From: Capsulimonadaceae bacterium
GTDB lineage: Bacteria; Armatimonadota; Armatimonadia; Armatimonadales; Capsulimonadaceae
Assembly (NCBI GenBank): GCA_031292625.1
Contig: JARLGU010000010.1
Coordinates: forward strand, 21,451-85,450
Reading direction: 5' to 3'
DNA: 64,000 nucleotides
Shown: positions 18,067 to 27,500 of the stretch, in pieces
Layout of the letters: every line of letters begins with the position of its first letter
Position numbering within the stretch: position 1 is the stretch's first letter
Translations under genes and position numbers: made by a program
The notes under the pieces: generated by a model
Told to the model about the DNA's origin: nothing
The model's database searches: none
The model's input: only the letters and a program-made list of their open reading frames with translations

Positions 18067-19131
18067 ATGAGTAGTGACAAGACCGCAGGCCCGATTCGTC
18101 TCGGCCTGCTTGGCATCGGCCGCGCGGGGAACGGCATGCATTTTGGCGAACTCGCGGGGCAAGAAGACAAGTTCCGTTATGTTGCGTGCTGCGATTTGAT
18201 CGAACAGCGTGTCGCCGACACTGTTGCGCGGTTTGAAGGTTGCCGGGGCTATGCCCGCTACGAGGACATGCTGGCCGATGAGAATGTCGAGATTGTCGAC
18301 ATTGCAACCCGCTCGTGCGATCACTTCGCACATGCGAAACTCGCGCTCGAAGCCGGCAAATCGGTGCTTATCGAGAAGCCGATGACGTGCACCTTCGACG
18401 AAGCAAAGAAGCTCGTTGCTATCGCCGAGACTGCCCCCGGCTCGCTCTACGTTCGCCACAATCGCCGTTTTGAGCCGGCGTTCCAGCACATCCGCGAGAT
18501 CATCGCCTCCGGAATCCTTGGCGATGTTTACGAGATCAAGCTACGCCGCGTCGGGTATGGCCGCCGTGACGACTGGCAGACGATCAAGGAGTTCGGCGGC
18601 GGGCAGCTTCTTAACTGGGGACCTCACGTTATCGACCATGCGTTGCGCCTATTGGAGTCTCCGGTGAAGAGCATGTGGAGCAACTTGAGGCGAATCGCGG
18701 CGGTTGGCGACGCCGAAGATCACGTGCGCTTTATTGTGACCGGTGAGAACGGCCGCATTGTTGACGGCGGAATTAGCGGCGGCACGGCGATTGGCGAGCC
18801 CGAATACCTGATCTGGGGGACGAAGGGCTCTTTGAGCTGCACTGGCGATTCGATTACAATGCGCTATCTAGACCCGGCCCGGCCGCCCGCGCCGCGAGCC
18901 GCCAATCCGGAAACGCCCACCGTCGCCACGTTCGGCGGCGCGGACAACCTGCACTGGGTGAACGCTACGATTACCGCATCCCCGGCGACCGGATGCGATA
19001 CTGGCTCCACGATCTGGGAGCAGCTTTACGAAGCCTTCCGCAACGGAAAGCCATTTCCGATCACGCTCGACGAGGCGGTCGGCGTCATGGAGATCGTTAG
19101 CGCAATCAAGCGAGGGACGGAGTTCGAGTAA
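18067..19131 (+). CDS. Gfo/Idh/MocA family oxidoreductase
   Basis: NAD(P)-dependent oxidoreductase of 354 residues. The Rossmann motif is LGLLGIGRAGNGMHF near the N-terminus; the signature VLIEKPMTCTFDEA includes the conserved EKP lysine near residue 100. A downstream RRVGYGRRDDW and NWGPHVIDHALRLL segment fits the C-terminal alpha/beta domain, with His as a likely catalytic residue. The ATG at 18067 has GGAGG eight bases upstream, so the in-frame GTG-type extension to 18028 is rejected. It stands alone on its strand; substrate is probably a sugar or uronate derivative. Confidence 0.88.
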   Translation: MSSDKTAGPIRLGLLGIGRAGNGMHFGELAGQEDKFRYVACCDLIEQRVADTVARFEGCRGYARYEDMLADENVEIVDIATRSCDHFAHAKLALEAGKSVLIEKPMTCTFDEAKKLVAIAETAPGSLYVRHNRRFEPAFQHIREIIASGILGDVYEIKLRRVGYGRRDDWQTIKEFGGGQLLNWGPHVIDHALRLLESPVKSMWSNLRRIAAVGDAEDHVRFIVTGENGRIVDGGISGGTAIGEPEYLIWGTKGSLSCTGDSITMRYLDPARPPAPRAANPETPTVATFGGADNLHWVNATITASPATGCDTGSTIWEQLYEAFRNGKPFPITLDEAVGVMEIVSAIKRGTEFE

Positions 19132-19145
19132 CAGCGCGGCGTTTT

Positions 19146-19178
19146 CATTGCCAGGCTTCGCATACGGAGCTGGCAGTG
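19146..19178. terminator. Possible bidirectional terminator between convergent genes
   Basis: CATTGCCAG and CTGGCAGTG can pair (one G-U) around a 15-base loop, between the convergent oxidoreductase and FAD-enzyme genes. The T tract is weak on both sides. Confidence 0.35.
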
Positions 19179-19225
19179 AAGGCGCGGACGGCCTCGTCGA
19201 TCCGTCGAAGTAACGGTCTGTTGAG

Positions 19226-20995
19226 CTACGGACGGCCTGCGGCTAGCGGCGCGACCTCGCTCCAGCGCGTCGCGATGCCGTTTTGTTCGAGGGTCGTTTG
19301 GAACGCCGCCAGAAGAGATGCTGAGTTGCGGACGTCCGCTGGCAGAACGCCGTACTTGATGCAGAAGGCGGCGAGGTTTCCTGCGACTTCGCCGATGAGC
19401 CATTCGGTTGGATGTACGCGGGCGGATGCCGCCGCAAGACGGCTGGCTCCTAAATCGAGCGCGGCAGGGAGTACGTTTGCCGGACCTGAGACTGCAACGA
19501 ACGCTCCCAACGGTATTTCGTAGGGTAATACCTTGGCCGGCGCCGGCGCTCCTTCGAGCGCCGGATGGATGTCGATAGGATACAAGGCCAGTCCCACCGA
19601 ATCCGGGAAGTCTGCGCCGGTGACGCGATCGGGCGCCGTGGGATCGGCGATCATGTCGCGTTCCGTAAGCGGCGCGACCGCCGCGAGACGGCGGGATTCG
19701 CGTATGTAGGGCGACGGCGCAAAGCCATCCCCGTCGAGCTGACCGGCAGCGGGCTGGATCTCCGGATAGCCATTTCCCCCATCGTCACGCGGGCATTCGG
19801 TTTGCAGCCAATACAGGAATCCCTGTGCATATGCTTTTGCCCGCCTCAGGATGCGCACCTGTTCTTCCGGCGACTTCCCGATTACGTTTTCTTCGCCGAA
19901 ATCGTTGCCCGACCAGTTAATCAGCGCGATGTCCTGGGAATAGTCGGGGTTTTGGTTGAAGCTCGATGCGGCAACCAGGCGGCGGTAGGTCCAAAAGGGC
20001 CCGGCGGCCTTTGGCGCCGTCGTGAACATCTTGTAGTACACCAGGCCGCGCTCGTCAGGATAATCGTAGCCCAGGCTATACTTTCCGAGCGACTTAAAGA
20101 ACTCATACTCATCGGGCTTGGCGATGATGGATTGCTGCCCCGACGGGGTCCATCTTACGATGAAGCAGTAAGTAAAGCTCTGTACGAGATCCGGTTGCGC
20201 TTCTTCCGGCGCGTCCGGTTCGTTATATGTGCCCTGGGCCTCCTGCCCGACTACCCATGGACTGGCGGCGAGGTCCAAAAGATCCCCTGTCGGCGTCGCG
20301 TCCAGGACGTAGCGCGCGCCAATGCGGGTGATGCGCCCCGTGTCCAAATTCAAGAAATCCGCGTAGCTCACCTGGCCGTTGCCAGGGTATCGCTGAACGT
20401 CCAGCAGCGCGTTGCGCATAAGAATCTGCCGAATGCCCATGGTACCGATTAGCGGCGCGAGGCGGTCACGTATCGCTTGCTCCCAGATGCGCGGCTCGGC
20501 GGAGATCCTGCCGACCCAGCACATGCCGACATTCCGTTCGCGGCCGGGGACGATGCCAGGCATTTTGGCGTAGGCGTCCCGGACCTGTTGCCGAAGTTGG
20601 CGGTAGTGGAGGGCGCCGGGGCCCGGCTGCATCTCGATAAACTTGTTCTCATCCGGCGTACAAACGCCCTGTGCCGTGAGCTGACCTCCCAGGTGTGATG
20701 TCTGCTCGGTTAGGATCACGGACATGCCCGCCTCGGCCGCGGCTTCGGCTGCCGCGACTCCGCCGAGACCTCCGCCAACGACGAGCACCTGGCATGTCGG
20801 GACATCGTTGGGGAATCGAGGCGCGTTGACGACGCGAAGATTCTCAATATCGGCGACGCGACGGCCGGGAGCGCTGTAGGGCCGATTGGGCGGCGACAAT
20901 GTTTGCGCGTCCAGAAGATCCGGGGACCAGGCGATCACGGCGATCAGAAGTATGAGGGATCTAGACCAAGCGGTTGGGAAACGAATACGCACCAC
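19226..20995 (-). CDS. Secreted FAD-dependent oxidoreductase (FAD_oxidored, PF12831-like)
   Basis: 589-residue protein with an N-terminal signal-like segment (SLILLIAVIAW). The dinucleotide-binding motif is VLVVGGGLGGVAAAEAAAEAG, followed by the acidic end of strand two and SHLGGQLTAQGV. The FAD-site block DATPTGDLLDLA and the C-terminal QPAAGQLDGDGFAPSPYIRESRRL segment match the family annotated as FAD-dependent oxidoreductase or xanthan lyase-like in planctomycetes and relatives. Role in glycan metabolism is by association only. The start codon appears to be GTG at 20993-20995 with no clear ribosome-binding site. Confidence 0.8.
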   Translation of the reverse strand: MVRIRFPTAWSRSLILLIAVIAWSPDLLDAQTLSPPNRPYSAPGRRVADIENLRVVNAPRFPNDVPTCQVLVVGGGLGGVAAAEAAAEAGMSVILTEQTSHLGGQLTAQGVCTPDENKFIEMQPGPGALHYRQLRQQVRDAYAKMPGIVPGRERNVGMCWVGRISAEPRIWEQAIRDRLAPLIGTMGIRQILMRNALLDVQRYPGNGQVSYADFLNLDTGRITRIGARYVLDATPTGDLLDLAASPWVVGQEAQGTYNEPDAPEEAQPDLVQSFTYCFIVRWTPSGQQSIIAKPDEYEFFKSLGKYSLGYDYPDERGLVYYKMFTTAPKAAGPFWTYRRLVAASSFNQNPDYSQDIALINWSGNDFGEENVIGKSPEEQVRILRRAKAYAQGFLYWLQTECPRDDGGNGYPEIQPAAGQLDGDGFAPSPYIRESRRLAAVAPLTERDMIADPTAPDRVTGADFPDSVGLALYPIDIHPALEGAPAPAKVLPYEIPLGAFVAVSGPANVLPAALDLGASRLAAASARVHPTEWLIGEVAGNLAAFCIKYGVLPADVRNSASLLAAFQTTLEQNGIATRWSEVAPLAAGRP

Positions 20996-21088
20996 GTCAT
21001 TTTACACTAAAACGGGGCGTCACTCTCACGCTCAATGGCTGCAACATGACTCCGCCGCCGTGAATGGTATCCGGCACGTTCGACAACC

Positions 21089-22117
21089 TCAGCTCTCCTG
21101 TCCGCCATACCGGAGCGGGGTTCGGACGCGGTAGACGGCGACGGAAACCAGCCAGCCCACCAGAAAGACGCCTACGATGATGAAGCCAAGGTTATCGTTC
21201 AGCAGGTCGCCCAAGCGGCCTTTGAACGTCAGGTCGGTTCCCAGCATCTGAAGCAACTGCCGCGTGGCGACCGCAAACGCCACGCTAATCGACGTCAACA
21301 CGATGACCACGTTATAGACGAGCTTGCGGCCGGGATTGAGGAACGCCCATCCGTATGCGCCAAGCATCAAGACGCCGTTGATCGAGTCGATCAGGCACAT
21401 GCCCATTGTAAACAGAATGGGGAGCAGCATCAGGGCTCCCAACGTCAGTCCTGCCGCGCTCTGTTGGGCGGCGAGCGAAAGCAAGCCGACTTCTGTCGCG
21501 GTATCGAAGCCGAGCCCGAAAAGGAAACCCACGAAGTACATCTGCCAGCTGCTGCGGATCGTCCTGAATATCGGACGGAATATCCTTCCCATGAGGCCCA
21601 ACTGGCCAAGCAGGTCGTCCGTCCTCCACGCTTCCTGGCCTGCCCGTTTGGTGCGCAGCGATTTCATAAGGGAGATGAAGACGGCGAGGTTGATCCCGCC
21701 GATCAGGTAAAGGAAGGCTGTCGAGATGCCCGTCCCGACCTTGTCGCCAAGAGCCTGCCAACCGGGAATATGGGCTCTTGCATAGCCAGCCGCGACAGCA
21801 GCCAGTGCGCAGAGAAGCAGGACGACGGTAGAGTGGCCCAGCGAGAAGTAGAATCCTACACCGACCGGCCGCTTGCCGTCCTGCATAAGCTTGCGCGTCG
21901 TGTTGTCAATTGCGCAGATGTGGTCGGCGTCGACCGCGTGCCGGAGCCCGAAGCCATAAGCCAGCCAGGCCAGCGCTAAGAAGTGTGCGTACGCAGCGCG
22001 CTCCGTCACCGCCGCAATCCATGCCGCCGCGTTCGCAAAGACAAGCACGCACAACATGACAACGATGCGATTGCGAACGCCAGGATCGCGATAAATCGAA
22101 CCTTCACGCGATTGCAT
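21089..22117 (-). CDS. High-affinity nickel/cobalt transporter, NiCoT (HoxN/NixA) family
   Basis: Integral membrane permease of 342 residues with about eight hydrophobic segments. The family signature HAVDADHICAIDN lies in transmembrane segment 2 (around residue 60), giving the HX4DH metal site. The second signature LGFDTATEVGLL and the third region LFTMGMCLIDSINGVLM are also present. Downstream of nikR on the same strand, 173 bases away. No urease or hydrogenase gene is in the window, so the consumer of nickel is unknown; cobalt is an alternative substrate. Confidence 0.93.
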   Translation of the reverse strand: MQSREGSIYRDPGVRNRIVVMLCVLVFANAAAWIAAVTERAAYAHFLALAWLAYGFGLRHAVDADHICAIDNTTRKLMQDGKRPVGVGFYFSLGHSTVVLLLCALAAVAAGYARAHIPGWQALGDKVGTGISTAFLYLIGGINLAVFISLMKSLRTKRAGQEAWRTDDLLGQLGLMGRIFRPIFRTIRSSWQMYFVGFLFGLGFDTATEVGLLSLAAQQSAAGLTLGALMLLPILFTMGMCLIDSINGVLMLGAYGWAFLNPGRKLVYNVVIVLTSISVAFAVATRQLLQMLGTDLTFKGRLGDLLNDNLGFIIVGVFLVGWLVSVAVYRVRTPLRYGGQES

Positions 22118-22290
22118 AACCAGAGTTTCCTAGAGACGAAGAGCACGTGCGATTGCCGCGACGGCGGCGCGATGGCTGGTCAGTTGGACGTCAACCGGTA
22201 CCGATAGCTGTACATCGCTTATGCGCTGCAAAGCCAAAATACGTTAGCGCGGCAGTAGCGAGCTACGGCAAGGACATGCCGCGCCTGCAT

Positions 22291-22719
22291 TCAAAAATGC
22301 TCGACGGCGGACGTGCAAACGAGTTTGCCGTGCTTGACGCCCGTCGTGCTGATTAAACGGTCGGATATCGCCCTTATCTGCTCTGCCGTTCCCCGCACGA
22401 CGACGACTTCGAGGCAGTTGTGCTCGTCCATGTGGACGTGCGTCGTGCAGACGATGGCATCATGATGGGAGTGCTGAAGCGCGTTCAGGGTGTCGCTCAG
22501 ACCGTGCTTATCGTGGCTGTATACGATCGTCACGGTTCCGATCAAGTTTCCTTCCGCGCGTTGCCACTGATCTTCGATGAGCGATTCGCGGATCAAGTCC
22601 CCAATCGCCTCCGATCGCGTCTTGTATCCCTTCGACCGGATCGCGCGGTCAAAGCACGCAATCAGCTCGCCTGGCAACGAGACGCCGAACCGGATCAGTT
22701 TCGCCAATTGTGCCACCAT
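22291..22719 (-). CDS. nikR: Nickel-responsive regulator NikR
   Basis: 142-residue ribbon-helix-helix repressor with a C-terminal ACT-like nickel-sensing domain. The N-terminus (LIRFGVSLPGELIACFDRAI) is the DNA-binding ribbon and helix. The four nickel ligands of E. coli NikR (His76, His87, His89, Cys95) have exact spacing counterparts here at His83, His94, His96 and Cys102. It lies upstream of the nickel permease gene on the same strand, and its start codon sits inside a long palindrome, so self-repression together with the permease is likely. Confidence 0.95.
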   Translation of the reverse strand: MVAQLAKLIRFGVSLPGELIACFDRAIRSKGYKTRSEAIGDLIRESLIEDQWQRAEGNLIGTVTIVYSHDKHGLSDTLNALQHSHHDAIVCTTHVHMDEHNCLEVVVVRGTAEQIRAISDRLISTTGVKHGKLVCTSAVEHF

Positions 22720-22739
22720 TTCAAATATGGTAGCACAAT
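22707..22739. promoter_or_regulatory. Palindromic NikR operator
   Basis: Arms ATTGTGCCACCAT (22707-22719) and ATGGTAGCACAAT (22727-22739) match at 12 of 13 positions in inverted orientation around a seven-base centre. The inner half-sites GTGCCAC and GTAGCAC are 13 bases apart. From memory, this resembles the GTGTTAC-type NikR sites proposed for some non-enterobacterial genomes more than the E. coli GTATGA type. It overlaps the nikR start codon. Confidence 0.75.
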
Positions 22740-22924
22740 CTCAGGAACTTACTGTCCTCGCATCAGTGGATTAAACCGTCGTGCCCGTATTCCAGCGGTA
22801 TGTGCATTTCGTCATTCGTGGCGGGCAATGCCTGTGCACAAAACAAAAATCCCGCTTTGGATCGGGGGCTAGCGTAGGGTGAGTAGAGCGAATAGGCTGT
22901 GCAATAGACTGGCGTAGTGCGAGA

Positions 22925-23122
22925 AAGATTCAGGACGGCTCGTGCCGCCGGGGCATTTTTTTGCTCGCGCCTCGTTCACGGCGGTGATTTACGATGCTTC
23001 GTCAACACGCGTACAGCCTATTGCCGCCATCGTCCGATAGCGGCACGCATCGCGAAGTCACGAAAGCGCTGCGCCGGCCCTTTCCCAAAAACGGCCACGG
23101 CGGCCGGGGAGCCGTCTTACAA
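22925..23122 (+). repeat. 198-bp dispersed repeat, copy 1
   Basis: Aligns base for base without gaps to 57925-58122, with roughly four of five positions identical, and in part to the reverse strand at 62206-62352. The left end forms a hairpin followed by seven T; the right end, read on the minus strand, forms CCCCGG-type arms followed by GTTTTT. Both terminator-like ends therefore point inward. Confidence 0.8.
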
Positions 23123-23139
23123 AGCATTTCAATTAGGGC

Positions 23140-23250
23140 ATTCGCTTAGTGAGAGAAGATAAGGATTAAGATGCCCTCTCTGGCCGGGCTGGCCAAGTTT
23201 CTCTAGCCGCCTAACACTCAGCCTGTTGGCAAGCCGCATGCGAAGCGGCC
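23140..23250 (+). repeat. Short hairpin repeat family, copy 1
   Basis: Nearly identical over about 100 bases to the reverse complement of 41695-41810. The shared core has GATGCCC, then TGGCC and GGCCA arms of a small hairpin, a T-rich stretch and CTAGCCGCCTAACAC. Shorter related copies occur near 17553-17613 (reverse) and 63790-63840. Confidence 0.75.
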
Positions 23251-23413
23251 AAAGAACGTTTCTTAGTCCTGACCAATTTAGCGTATCCACTCGCGTAACG
23301 CACAGCAAGCGAAAGTCTGATCGACGTGTTTGCCCGGATAGGAGCGTCGCTCTTTTGCGTTCGGCGCATTGGCGGAAGGAGCGTCTGATCCGCGCCCGCC
23401 GTCCCGCGCATCG

Positions 23414-24355
23414 TTAGTGAATCGAGAACGTCGCCGCCGGTCCGCCGCCGCCGCAGGCTCCGGACTGCCCTGCCGCCGCCGCGGAATGCGCGACCCAGCT
23501 CGAGTCGCTGTAGTAGCCGGATGGGTAAGCGCCGCAGGTGTTCGAGATGTTGTCCAGCCCGGCGGATATGGCGGTGCACATCATGAACTTTGTATGCCCA
23601 TCGGCAAGGGCGTAGTTTGCTCCGCCATTGTGACGTCCCGTCAAATGCGTGCCGAACAATTGGCTGCCGCGCTCAGCCATTGCTATTCCCGGCCAAACTC
23701 CTGTTGTGACGTTAGCGGTGCCGTTGGTGTTGAGTATGTCGGTGCCGTTGCTGGCCGGAGAACTGGCGTCGAAGCACCCCGTATAGCTGGTGTTTGTCGG
23801 ATCGGCAGTGCAGCCGGTTACTTCGAACAGCAGCACCGTGTTGGTTGCGCTGCCGAGGGACGATGCCGGATAAGAGTGCGCGGCGGCTCCCGTACCGTTC
23901 ATGCCAAAGTTTGCATTGTATGCGTATGACATCTCGGCCTGCTTGGCGCTCGGCACGCCAGACTCGCCGCATGTGTTGGTTGTCGCCGTGATACACGTTG
24001 AGGTTATCCACATGCATGCGCCGCCCGATCCGCTCGTCGCCGTCGACTGGAACGAGTCGCTCGGGCAAACGAATGCCCCCATCGATTTGACATAGGGGTA
24101 GATCTGCCCGGCCCATCCCATTCCATAATTGTAGGAGTCGCTTTGGTAAGGAATGCCCTTCGGATAGCACTCATCGTAGTCCTGGATATATTGAAGGGCG
24201 GCGAGCCCGAGCTGTTTCATGTTGCTGAGACACGCCGTTTGCCGCGCCTTCTCGCGGGCGGTTGCAAAGACGGGAAATAGAATTGCAGCAAGTATCGCAA
24301 TGATCGCGATAACTACGAGAAGCTCAATCAAAGTGAACCCATTTCGGCTTTTCAT
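23414..24355 (-). CDS. DUF1559 (H-X9-DG) type IV pilin-like protein
   Basis: 313-residue pilin-like protein. The leader is MKSRNG, cleaved before FTLIELLVV, with the standard helix through [13 protein letters not shown]. The H-X9-DG box is [17 protein letters not shown]. The C-terminal domain is unusually rich in Ser, Thr, Asn, Gly and Cys (for example [15 protein letters not shown]) and ends in a glycine-rich tail, suggesting disulfides and an extracellular location. GAGG lies before the ATG at 24353-24355; the extension to 24370 is unlikely. It follows the GH13-like gene on the same strand but has its own promoter. Confidence 0.9.
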   Translation of the reverse strand: MKSRNGFTLIELLVVIAIIAILAAILFPVFATAREKARQTACLSNMKQLGLAALQYIQDYDECYPKGIPYQSDSYNYGMGWAGQIYPYVKSMGAFVCPSDSFQSTATSGSGGACMWITSTCITATTNTCGESGVPSAKQAEMSYAYNANFGMNGTGAAAHSYPASSLGSATNTVLLFEVTGCTADPTNTSYTGCFDASSPASNGTDILNTNGTANVTTGVWPGIAMAERGSQLFGTHLTGRHNGGANYALADGHTKFMMCTAISAGLDNISNTCGAYPSGYYSDSSWVAHSAAAAGQSGACGGGGPAATFSIH

Positions 24356-24412
24356 CGATATACCTCGCAATTGATTGTTGTCTAGTCTTAATATGACACG
24401 GAGGTTTTCCCT

Positions 24413-24441
24413 ATCATATCATGCCGTGCTGCCCCTGTCAA
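24413..24441 (-). promoter_or_regulatory. Promoter of the 23.4 kb DUF1559 pilin gene
   Basis: On the minus strand TTGACA (24436-24441) and TATGAT (24413-24418) are exactly 17 bases apart. The leader to the ATG is about 50 bases. Confidence 0.8.
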
Positions 24442-24507
24442 GTGCCGGCGGAAACTATGCGGGTACTATTCTTAATATGAGTTGCTGCGAACGCCGCCGC
24501 TGAGATG

Positions 24508-27500
24508 TCACTTTGCCTCAACCAGCTTATAGTGCTCGCGCACGGCTGCCCACGGGCGCGTACTCGTGATCGTGATCGAGTGGGATGTCTTCGACAGGTC
24601 GATCGGCGGCGTCTCCGCGAAGCCAAAATAGGCGTTGCCAAATGTAGACGTGCCGCGCTTAATCCACGTCAGAGGCTGTACGACGCCGTCGACGCGCACT
24701 GTGTATGCTTCATCGAAGTCAGTGCCCTCGGCGGACTGTCCGCTGTTGCGAAGCTCGAACTGAATGCGGTATGTGCCCGCGGCCGGCGCGAAGCCGTCCC
24801 AACGGACCTCGCCAGGCTCAGGCAGCCACACCGCGAAAGAATGCAGATACTTCGTCTTGGCCCCGGCGAGCGTTTCGTGCATGGCTGTGCGCTGAACGGG
24901 AAGTCGTGGATGCGTAAAGCGCGAGCGCGCATCTCTATCGATCGTTTCGATCGTGAATCGTGCGTGCAGGCCGCGTTGGTTGGCGGTGGGCAGCAACGAA
25001 TTGTCCGCCTGCCATTGGGTTCCGAGGCCAAACGCTCTGACGCGCGGACTCAAGTCCGCATCCGTCGCATAAAACCGTGTCTCAAGGCGATACGGCTCCG
25101 AGTTGACCTCATCGGTGCAGTCGGTCAATACGACGTTTTCGGCATCCGTCGCGATGTCAGTCAATGCAATTCCGCTGCCGTCGCGTCCAACGAAGGCCAA
25201 TCCCGGCTCGTCCGGGTGCAGAGGCTCGGTGATCGACTGCCACAAGCGGCCATCAGGAGCGACGCCATTGTACAGCCGTCCCCAGCCCGCCGATCCCCAG
25301 GCGATCTTTCGGTTCCACCGGTAATTGCTTTCCGCCGGGAATGGAAAGTGGCGTTGCAGAGCACGGTCGTTTAGGATAGCGGTGCGGCCCGAGACGAGCC
25401 ATCGGTCCGCGCCATGTGCGACCAATCGGAGCGCAGGCGCTCCCTCGGCGAAATCGGCCTGTACCGTTGCGCCTCGACTGGTCCGATTCACGACGATCTT
25501 GCCATATGGCAAGACAATCGTTGTCCGCGCACCGTCGACTGTTTTGGTGACCGGATCGTTTCCGATCGATAATTCAAGGGATATTTCGCCCTTATTCCAG
25601 ACGAGGCTGGACGCAGGAGCAAGTCTAGCAGCCGCGTAAGTTTCTCCTGCAAACCGTTCCACTGGCGCAGGAGTGATCGACTTCGTCCCGCCAATGCGCA
25701 TCAGGGCGGTCTCGTACGGCGCGAGCGTCCAGATGAAACCGCCATCACTGATGGACGCGGATCGTCCCGAGACGCCATCGACAACCGGAGTGCCGGTTTC
25801 GATGTGCAGGGCTTGTGACAGAGAGACCTTGCCGGAAACGGTCGCGCCTGAAAGGTTCACTAATGCCAGGGCGCGCGAGCCGTTCAACGTGCTGACGACC
25901 GTGAAGACCTGCGGGGCAAATGTCGCCGCATAGTAGTCCGGTTCACCGGCTCCTAATTCATGCAACTGCCGCCGAGCCCAAAGCATGGGACGAATCGCGT
26001 CATAGTCGCCTATCTCCTGCTCCTGATAGATCATCGGAACGCCGGGCGTCGCCAGACAGAGGCCGAGGAAGGCGCGCGACAGGCCAGCGCCAAATCGCTG
26101 CTGGACGCGTCCGTTGGCGATCACTGTGTCGTGGTTGTTCAGGGTGCGCAGCGTCATTGCGCCTTCAGGCAGCGAGCCGCGTTGGCGTTCGAGCATCTCC
26201 CGCAAGCGGTCGACGATTTTCGGCGCATCGGTCAGGTCGGCGGGGAGCTCGTGCTCGAAAAATCCCGTGAACTCACCGCCATAGCCCAGCGGCGTCAGGC
26301 GAAAATATTCGGGAAGGTCAGGCGACTCGGGCAGCAAAATCGGCACGTCTCCCGTGTCCAAGGCGCCGCCCTCAATAATTCCGTCACGCGCCGCTTTCAT
26401 AATTCCGAGCGGCCCGCCGATTGACGACAGCGATGCGTGGTTCGTTAGAGGGGATGTCCAATTCGGATGCCCCACGCAGCTGTCAATGCGGACTCCCTCA
26501 AAGCCGAAGTCGCGCGCGATCCGCCGGCATGAGTCGTGCATGACGGCCTGCCATGGCGGCGAAGCATAATCCATCGGATGTAGACCCTCAATCGGCTTGC
26601 GTTGACCATTGCGCCCCGCGTACCACCACTCATCTAGCTCGGGGCTGGTGGGGAAGGCGCTGGCCCATGGGACGATTTCCGCGATATTATGTATCCCGAG
26701 GGTTCGCGCCTTGTCAGTTAATCGCTTTAGGGCCTCAGATCCTCCCAGAACAGTATCGATCTTCGTATAGTCTAGCGGCACGTAGGGATTCCAGCCGCCG
26801 GTAGCGCCGTCGGGAGGCGTTTTAAATGCGAACACGAAGTTATGCCAGATCGCATTTATTCCGAGATCGTGAAGATAATCGAGATGATGAGCCAGCGCGT
26901 CGAAGCCTCCCACGTCGCTGTAGCGCGACTCGATATGTCCGCCAGCGTTTGCTTCGTAGAGAATTGCGGTCGCCAGCCAATTGGGGGTTGGGACGGGGAC
27001 GTGGATTCCGGCAGCGCTATACCAGCGCTGCGCCTCCATTCTAAAGTCTGTCGAGTCGCCGGAGCGAATCCAGATCCCCATCGATCCGATCTTCGCGCTT
27101 TGGCCTGGATTGAGCCTCCATTCGGCATCAACGTTAGCCGCAATTATGCCGTGCGACGTGTCCAGCGAGTATGCATCTTCCATGGACGTGTACGCAACAT
27201 GCAGTGTTTGTCCGGCGTCAGCCTCGGCCATCCACAGAGGCGACGGGTTCCAAACGCTTCCGCCCGGTTTGAGCGCAGGCGCGATCCGCATGATGGCGCC
27301 CGTCAGATCCTGGCGGGCGTCGCTTGTGTTGGTGTAGGTGAGCGAGCGCAGCCAAGCTCCAGAGCCCATCGCTCCAAACGGCGCGTACCGCTCGATGAGC
27401 GTTCCTTTGCGCAGCGTGTAAGTCGCTTCAATCACGCCGCCGTCCAACGCGGCGACAACCGGAACGATGTGTCCGGCGACTGCCGATCGATCGTCCACCG

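Larger units (their letters stand above)
22740..23413. other. Intergenic region with two dispersed repeats
   Basis: This 670-base stretch contains no supported gene. It is largely made of a 198-bp repeat (22925-23122) followed within about 20 bases by a second, unrelated repeat (about 23140-23250). The remainder up to the pilin stop codon shows nothing recognisable. Confidence 0.6.
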
